This document shows, in pieces, positions 13,193-18,061 of a stretch of 18,061 bases of DNA; within the stretch, counting starts at the first letter, position 1; every line of letters begins with the position of its first letter. The stretch is from JBOGFC01 sp050742155 (GTDB lineage Bacteria; Actinomycetota; Acidimicrobiia; Spongiisociales; JALYHC01). The notes beneath the pieces are model-generated. The model searched no databases. It had not been told where the DNA came from and saw nothing but the letters and a program-made list of their open reading frames with translations. Position numbers and translations under genes: made by a program. The stretch is taken from assembly GCA_050742155.1 (NCBI GenBank), contig JBOGFC010000237.1, positions 1 through 18,061 of the forward strand, given 5' to 3'.

Positions 13193-14245
13193 TCAGCGCA
13201 CCCACCGCAACCGGTAGCGGCGGAAGACCAGCAGGGCCACCGCCACCAGCAGGAGGGTCCCCTGCACCACCTGGCCGATCTGGGAGGGGACCGCAAGGGC
13301 TCGGCCCACCGTGTCGGCCCCCACGTTGATCAGCCCCAGCAGGCCGGCCGCCAGGGCCGCCCCCAGCATGGAGAGGCCCCCCAGGGTGGCCGCCACGATG
13401 CCCAGGAACCCGTAGCCGGGCGAGATCCCCTCCGTGAGCCGGTACTGGATCCCGGCCACCTCGCTCACCCCGGCCAGCCCGGCCACCGCCCCGCTGGTCA
13501 GGGCGGCCACCATCAGCAGGCGAGGGACCTCGATGCCGGCGAAGCGAGCGGCGGTGGGGCTCAGGCCGGTGGCGCGCAGGCGCAGGCCCAGCGGGGTCCG
13601 GGTGGTGACCAACCAGCCGACCAGGATGATGGCCACGCCTAGCACGAACCCGAGGTGCAGGCGGGAGCGGGCCAGCAGCTGGGGGAACTCGGCCGAGGGG
13701 GCGATGCGGGGGGACTCGGGGAAGCCGGTCAGTGGGTCTCGCCAGGGGCCGTTGAGCAGGCCGGAGACCAGGAGCAGGGCCACCGGGTTGAGGAGCAGGG
13801 TGGTGACCACCTCGTCGATCCCGAAGCGCACCCGCAGCCAGGCGGGCAGGAAGGCCCAGGCCGCCCCGGCCGCCGCCCCGGCCACGATCATCAGGGCCAG
13901 GGCGGCCGGCCTGGGCAGGCCGCCCGTCACCATGCCCAGCCCGGCGGCGGCGATGGCCCCGCACAGCAGCTGGCCCTCCGCCCCGATGTTCCAGTAGGCG
14001 GCCCGGAAGGCGAAGGTGACCGCCGCCCCGGTGAGGAGGAGCGGGGTGGCGGCCACCAGGATCTCCAGCAGGTTGAAGCGGGAGGTCAAGGGGCGCACCA
14101 GCAGGTGGTGGTAGGCCAGGAACGGGTCGGCCCCCCCGGCCACCAGGAACAGCGCGGTGACCGCAAAGGTGATCAGCACCGCCAGGGCGGGGAGGGCGGC
14201 CCCGTACCAGCGGGGGGCGGCTTCCTCCTGCATGGCCAGGCGCAT
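13193..14245 (-). CDS. BMP-type ABC importer permease (first permease)
   Basis: 350-aa multi-span permease, BPD_transp_2 family, YufP/NupP-like. It has an N-terminal membrane span (ALPALAVLITFAVTALFLV), then the typical AYHHLLVRPLTSRFNLLEIL and TFAFRAAYWNIGAEGQLLCG segments. The coupling loop LGLRLRATGLSPTAARFAGI is followed by the last spans. ATG 14245 overlaps the stop of the ATPase gene as TGATG, indicating translational coupling; ATG 14233 is an alternative. The stop is 1 nt before the second permease's GTG. Confidence 0.92.
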   Translation of the reverse strand: MRLAMQEEAAPRWYGAALPALAVLITFAVTALFLVAGGADPFLAYHHLLVRPLTSRFNLLEILVAATPLLLTGAAVTFAFRAAYWNIGAEGQLLCGAIAAAGLGMVTGGLPRPAALALMIVAGAAAGAAWAFLPAWLRVRFGIDEVVTTLLLNPVALLLVSGLLNGPWRDPLTGFPESPRIAPSAEFPQLLARSRLHLGFVLGVAIILVGWLVTTRTPLGLRLRATGLSPTAARFAGIEVPRLLMVAALTSGAVAGLAGVSEVAGIQYRLTEGISPGYGFLGIVAATLGGLSMLGAALAAGLLGLINVGADTVGRALAVPSQIGQVVQGTLLLVAVALLVFRRYRLRWVR

Positions 14246-15735
14246 CAGGCGTCGTGCCCGGCCATCAGCAGACCCAGCCGGTCTGGGTCGGCCGAGCGGC
14301 GGTCCAGTTCGCCCACCACCCGCCCCTCGTACATGACGATGACCCGATCGGCGAGCTCCAGGATCTCGTCGAGGTCTTCGGAGATGAGCACCACCGCCGC
14401 CCCCCGCTCCCGCTGCTCGAGCAGCCGGGCCCGCACGTACTCGGTGGCCCCCACGTCCAGGCCGCGGGTGGGCTGGGGGGCCACCAGCACTCTGGGGCGG
14501 CGGGAGAGCACCCGGGCCAGCACCACCTTCTGCATGTTCCCGCCCGAGAGGGTGCGAACCGGCTGGCGGGGCCGGGCCCGGATGCCGAAGCCCTCTATCA
14601 GGTCCCGGGCGTGCCGCTCGATGCGCTCCTCGTCGAGGACCGGGCCACGACGGAACTCCTCCAGGTGCTCCAGCACCAGGTTGTAGGCCACGCTCAGGTC
14701 CCCGATCAGGCTGGCATGGCGGTCCTCGGCGATCCGCCCCATTCCGGCGGCCACCATCTGCGCCGGGCCGGCCCCGGCCAGCTCCACGCCGCCCACCTGG
14801 ATCGAGCCCGAGGTGGGCCGGCGCATCCCCGACAGCGCCTCGGCCAGCTCTGTCTGTCCGTTCCCCGAGACCCCCGCCACTCCCAGGATCTCACCCCCGC
14901 GCACCTGGAAGCCCACCTCCCGGAGCACCGGCAGCCTCTCGGTAGAAACCGCCGAGAGCCCCTCCACTCGCAGGACCACGTCCCCCGCTCTCTCCACGTC
15001 TCCCGCCTCCACCCCGAAAGTGGGCCGTCCCACCATCAGGCGGGCCAGCTCCCGCTCGTCGGTGTCGGCCCGGGGGGCGGTCCCCACCACCCGGCCCTGG
15101 CGCAGCACCGTGATGCGGTCGCTGATCGAGAGGACCTCCCTCAGCTTGTGGCTGATGAACACCACCGACAGCCCCTCCGCCCGAAGGCGCCGGATGGTGG
15201 CGAAGAGGGCCTCCACCTCCTGGGGGACCAGGACGGCGGTGGGCTCGTCGAGGATCAGCAACCGGCACTCCCGATCGAGGGCCTTGAGGAGCTCCACCCG
15301 TTGCTGCTCCCCCACGGAGAGATGCTCTACCAGCGCCGCCGGCCGCACCTTCAGGCCGAACCGTTGCGAGGCGGCGGTCACTCGCTTTCGGGCCGCCCGG
15401 CGGTCGAGGCGGAACCGCCCGAGGTCGCCCAGGACCAGGTTCTCGGCCACGGTCATCGGGCCTACCAGCGAGAAGTGCTGGGTGACCATGCCGATGCCGG
15501 CCGCGATGGCCTGGCGGGGGGAGCGGATGTCGAGCGCCTCGCCTCCCAAGCGGATCTGTCCGGCGTCGGGGACGGTCAGCCCGTAGAGGATGCGCATCAA
15601 GGTGGTCTTGCCGGCCCCGTTCTCCCCCAGCAGGGCGTGCACCTCGCCCGGGGAGACCGAAAAGTCCACCCCGTCGTTGGCGACCAGCTCCCCGAAGCGC
15701 TTGACGATGCCGCGCATCTCCAGGGCGAGACCCAT
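14245..15735 (-). CDS. BMP-type ABC importer ATP-binding protein (two fused ABC domains)
   Basis: 496-aa ATPase with two nucleotide-binding domains in tandem (YufO/RbsA-like). Domain 1 is canonical: Walker A GENGAGKTT (37-45), signature LSVGEQQ (139-145) and Walker B LLILDEPT (159-166). Domain 2 starts near residue 250; its Walker A position reads GVSGNGQTE, without the Lys-Thr pair, and its Walker B reads VAPQPTRGLDVGA with Gln for the catalytic Glu. The signature LSGGNMQK is intact. This asymmetry is normal for nucleoside/BMP importers, where one site is catalytic. The start is ATG 15735, just before the first strand; the frame is open to 15813 and would overlap the lipoprotein gene by 41 nt. 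It energises uptake through the two following permeases. Confidence 0.92.
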   Translation of the reverse strand: MGLALEMRGIVKRFGELVANDGVDFSVSPGEVHALLGENGAGKTTLMRILYGLTVPDAGQIRLGGEALDIRSPRQAIAAGIGMVTQHFSLVGPMTVAENLVLGDLGRFRLDRRAARKRVTAASQRFGLKVRPAALVEHLSVGEQQRVELLKALDRECRLLILDEPTAVLVPQEVEALFATIRRLRAEGLSVVFISHKLREVLSISDRITVLRQGRVVGTAPRADTDERELARLMVGRPTFGVEAGDVERAGDVVLRVEGLSAVSTERLPVLREVGFQVRGGEILGVAGVSGNGQTELAEALSGMRRPTSGSIQVGGVELAGAGPAQMVAAGMGRIAEDRHASLIGDLSVAYNLVLEHLEEFRRGPVLDEERIERHARDLIEGFGIRARPRQPVRTLSGGNMQKVVLARVLSRRPRVLVAPQPTRGLDVGATEYVRARLLEQRERGAAVVLISEDLDEILELADRVIVMYEGRVVGELDRRSADPDRLGLLMAGHDA

Positions 15736-15772
15736 CCCGAGGGAGGGGCCGGCGGCTACCGAGATGCCCGGC

Positions 15773-16807
15773 TCATCCCTCGAGGACGACCGACCCGGCC
15801 GGCTGCGACTCATCGATGTCGACCCGGAACGTGCCGTTCAGGATCTCCTGCTCCCGCTGCTCCACCATCTCGATCAGGTCCGCGGGGAGGCCCTCCACCT
15901 CGGTGTTGATCTCGGCCAGGCCGGCCCCTCCCTTGGCCATCATGCTGAAGTCCTTGAGGTCCTGGGCCGTGTAGCTGCCGGCCAGCACCTGATCGATCAC
16001 GTAGGCAACCGTAGGGGTCATGTTCCACACCGGGCCGGTGACCACGAACTGCGGAGCCAGCTCGGTCTGGTCGCTCATGTTGCCGAAGGCGAAGAGACCG
16101 TTCTCGGCGGCCGCCTCGATGACCCCGAACCGCTCGGCGAACAGGACATCGGCCCCCGCGTCGATCTGGGCCAGGGCGGCCTCCTTGGCGGCGGCGGGGT
16201 CGAACCAGCTGTTGAGAAAGGTGACCTTGGCCTCCACCTCCGGGTTGACCTCCTGGGCCCCGGCGATGAAGGCGTTGACGATACGGTTCACCTCCGGGAC
16301 CGGAAAGCCGCCCACGATGCCGATCACGTTGGAGGTGGTGAGGCCGCCGGCCAGCATCCCGGACAGGTAGGAGGGCTCGTGGATCCAGTTGTCGAACACC
16401 GCGAAGTTGGGGTCCACCGGGCCGCCACCGGAGCCGAACACGAAGGCGATCTCCGGGTAGTCGGCCGCCACCCGCCGGGTAGCCTCCTCGTTGCCGAAGG
16501 CGTCCCCGAAGACGATGTCAGGTTGGTCCTCTTCGGCCAGCTGGCGCAGCACCCGCTCCATGTCGCCGGCGTAGCCGATGTCGTCGGTGAAGTCGTAGGC
16601 GATCCGCCCGGCCGACTCCTCCTGGAGGAGGGCGCTGTGGATCACCCCGTCCCATGGTTCCTCGATGGGGGTGGCGAAGGCCCCGAACACTCCGAGTGCC
16701 TCTCCGCCTTCATCTGCGGGGGCTTGAGTGGCCGGCTGGGCGCAGGCCGCCCCCGTCAGCGCCAGCGCCGCCAATACCAGCACGGATTTGGATGCATTCC
16801 TCGACAT
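15773..16807 (-). CDS. BMP-family ABC substrate-binding lipoprotein
   Basis: 344-aa extracellular solute-binding protein of the basic membrane protein (Bmp/Med, PnrA-like) family. The signal peptide is MSRNASKSVLVLAALALTG followed by AAC, a lipobox-like site with Gly at -3, slightly atypical. The mature domain has the family sequence VFGAFATPIEEPWDGVIHSA, FVFGSGGGPVDPNFAVFDNW and IGIVGGFPVPEVNRIVNAFI. Start: ATG 16807 has GAGGAGG 3 nt upstream and gives a clean signal peptide; the frame also opens at 16834. Relatives bind purine nucleosides or other ring-containing compounds. The order lipoprotein, ATPase, permease, permease is standard. It diverges from the amidase gene, so its ligand may be related to that enzyme's substrate or product. 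Confidence 0.93.
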   Translation of the reverse strand: MSRNASKSVLVLAALALTGAACAQPATQAPADEGGEALGVFGAFATPIEEPWDGVIHSALLQEESAGRIAYDFTDDIGYAGDMERVLRQLAEEDQPDIVFGDAFGNEEATRRVAADYPEIAFVFGSGGGPVDPNFAVFDNWIHEPSYLSGMLAGGLTTSNVIGIVGGFPVPEVNRIVNAFIAGAQEVNPEVEAKVTFLNSWFDPAAAKEAALAQIDAGADVLFAERFGVIEAAAENGLFAFGNMSDQTELAPQFVVTGPVWNMTPTVAYVIDQVLAGSYTAQDLKDFSMMAKGGAGLAEINTEVEGLPADLIEMVEQREQEILNGTFRVDIDESQPAGSVVLEG

Positions 16808-16965
16808 GTCCCTCCTCGGCGACCGCGAGCCCACCTCGAGTCCAGCGGAGCATACCGAAAGGGCTCACCCCCGGGGGCTGGGAGGGGTCGGAAGCGCTCC
16901 TCCTGGCCGGATCGAGTCCGTGGCTCATCGGTAGGTTGGGGGCCACCGACCGGGAGGAGGAGCCC
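16808..16965. promoter_or_regulatory. Divergent promoter region between importer and amidase
   Basis: 158 bp holding both ribosome sites: GAGGAGG at 16811-16817 on the minus strand, and GGGAGGAGG at 16952-16960 on the plus strand with 5-nt spacing. A 10-bp self-complementary CCCCCGGGGG is at 16868-16877, and TCGAGTCC occurs at 16836-16843 and 16912-16919. No clear sigma70 boxes and no CAANCGNTTG site are visible. Confidence 0.4.
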
Positions 16966-18061
16966 ATGGCCACCCACGAGATCCGCATCGACTACGCGCG
17001 TCCCCTGACCGGCGAGCCCGACAAGGGGCACAATCGCTGGCACCCCGAGATCCCGCCGGTGGTCCGTTGCCAACCCGGCGACGAGGTGGCGATGGAGACG
17101 CGCGACGCCCTCGACCTGCAGGTGGGGCCGGACTCGTCCATCGAGGAGGTGGGCAACGTCAACCTCAACGTGGTCCATCCGCTCACCGGTCCGGTCTACG
17201 TAGAAGGCGCTGAGCCGGGGGACATCCTGCTGGCGGAGATCCTCGAGGTGGCCCCGCACTCCGAGTTCGCCTTCACGGTGCAGATCCCCGGCTTCGGCTT
17301 CTTGCGTGACGAATTCCCCGACCCCTACCTGGCCAAGTGGCATCTGGAGGGCGGCTGGGCGACTTCCGAGGACATCTCGGGCGTGCGGATCCCCGGGGCT
17401 CCCTTCATGGGCACCATCGGGCTGGCCCCCTCCATGGAGCTGCTGGGGAGGATCGCCCAGCGGGAGCAAGACCTCATCGAGCGGGGCGGTTTCGCCCTGC
17501 CCCCCGACCCGGCCGATGCGGTGCCCCAGGACGAGGCGATCGCCGCCGTGGCCCTGCGCACCATCCCGCCCCGTGAGAACGTGGGGAACGTGGACATCAA
17601 GCAACTGGCGGCCGGGACCCGGTTGCTGATGCCGGTCTGGACCGAGGGCGGGCTCTTCTCGGCCGGGGATGCCCACTTCGCCCAGGGGGATTGCGAGACC
17701 TGCGGGACCGCCATCGAGATGTCGGCCACCCTGCGGGTCCGCTTCGACCTGCGCAAGGGGGCGGCCCGGGAGCGCGGCATCCGGGACCTCCAGTTCGAGC
17801 GGGATGACTACGTGGTGCCTCCCGAGTACCAGGCCCCGCGGCGATTCTTCGCCACCACGGGGATCTCCGTCGAGCGAGAGGGCCTCAACCGTTCCGAGGA
17901 CCTGACCCTGGCGGCCCGCAACGCCCTCCTCAACATGATCGACCACCTGGTGGCCGAGTACGGCTACACCCGCCCACAGGCCTACGCCCTCTGCTCGGTG
18001 GCGGTCGACCTCAAGGTGAGCGAGCTGGTGGACGTGCCCAACTTCGTGGTCTCGGCCTTCC
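16966..18061 (+). CDS. Acetamidase/formamidase family protein (3' end outside window)
   Basis: An FmdA/AmdA-family amidase that hydrolyses small amides to acid and ammonia. 365 codons are visible and the frame is open at the window end; family members are about 400 aa, so little is missing. Hallmarks: NVVHPLTGPVYVEGAEPGD near residues 66-84, NVGNVDIKQLAAGTRLLMPV at about 205-224, and the active-site region FSAGDAHFAQGD (231-242) followed by Cys243-Glu-Thr-Cys246-GTAIE. The acidic residues and His237 expected for the site are there; Cys243 replaces the Gly that I expect in many relatives (QGDGE). ATG 16966 has GGGAGGAGG 5 nt upstream. It is divergent from the BMP importer, which suggests that imported compounds are deamidated for nitrogen. 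The substrate is not predictable. Confidence 0.92.
   Translation, partial: MATHEIRIDYARPLTGEPDKGHNRWHPEIPPVVRCQPGDEVAMETRDALDLQVGPDSSIEEVGNVNLNVVHPLTGPVYVEGAEPGDILLAEILEVAPHSEFAFTVQIPGFGFLRDEFPDPYLAKWHLEGGWATSEDISGVRIPGAPFMGTIGLAPSMELLGRIAQREQDLIERGGFALPPDPADAVPQDEAIAAVALRTIPPRENVGNVDIKQLAAGTRLLMPVWTEGGLFSAGDAHFAQGDCETCGTAIEMSATLRVRFDLRKGAARERGIRDLQFERDDYVVPPEYQAPRRFFATTGISVEREGLNRSEDLTLAARNALLNMIDHLVAEYGYTRPQAYALCSVAVDLKVSELVDVPNFVVSAF

Noticed and set aside
12241..13329. Long plus-strand frames opposite the importer genes (also 14254-15909 and 15590-17008)
   Set aside because: Their composition is Gln/His/Gly/Pro-rich shadow sequence. The minus strand encodes recognisable permeases, ATPase and lipoprotein.
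15694..15703. GAAGCGCTTG, a one-mismatch LacI-type site
   Set aside because: It lies within the coding sequence of the ATPase (Lys-Arg-Phe codons) and is most likely coincidence.
16827..16866. GAGCCC...GGGCTC inverted repeat upstream of the BMP lipoprotein
   Set aside because: 6-bp arms with a 28-nt spacer are expected by chance at this GC content.

Overview
This is a high-GC window (by eye about two thirds or more G+C). It uses many GTG starts, has strong GGAGG-type ribosome sites and packs its genes tightly. The families present and the GC-rich palindromic intergenic repeats suggest an uncultured actinobacterium (for example Acidimicrobiia or a relative) or a high-GC Chloroflexota. The sequence alone cannot decide between them. 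There is no rRNA, tRNA, CRISPR array, transposase or phage gene.

Layout. (1) 79-3797, plus strand: a compact operon of a LacI-family regulator, a CrtI/phytoene-desaturase-like FAD oxidoreductase and an alpha/beta hydrolase resembling C-C-bond hydrolases. (2) 3798-4022: a cluster of four strong GC hairpins between convergent genes. (3) 4023-5810, minus strand: a two-domain cupin protein followed by an SDR that has lost the YxxxK catalytic pair. (4) 5811-6492: a decayed zone with two gene remnants, the C-terminal ends of a YtcJ-like amidohydrolase (plus, frameshifted) and of a TRZ/ATZ-like amidohydrolase (minus). (5) 6493-7860, minus strand: an intact amidohydrolase, diverging across a 442-bp regulatory region from (6) 8303-12206, plus strand: a carboxymuconolactone-decarboxylase/AhpD-like protein, an M24 (creatinase/aminopeptidase P fold) hydrolase with one metal ligand replaced by Cys, and the E1 alpha and beta subunits of a 2-oxoacid dehydrogenase. 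(7) 12289-16807, minus strand: a complete BMP-family (nucleoside-type) ABC importer, in the order lipoprotein, double ATPase, permease, permease. It diverges from (8) 16966 to the window end: an acetamidase/formamidase cut by the window edge.

Taken together this looks like a catabolic island for an imported small nitrogen-containing molecule. The importer would take it up, and the amidohydrolase, amidase and M24 hydrolase would cleave C-N bonds. FAD oxidoreductase, SDR and cupins would do redox or ring chemistry, the alpha/beta hydrolase could cleave a C-C or ester bond, and E1 could decarboxylate a 2-oxoacid product. The substrate cannot be named from sequence.

The most useful non-coding signal is a LacI-type palindrome, CAANCGNTTG. 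It occurs just upstream of the lacI gene (53-62) and inside a candidate promoter of the 8303-12206 operon (8248-8257), with two one-mismatch copies in the same intergenic region. This suggests that the local LacI regulator controls both itself and the downstream operon.
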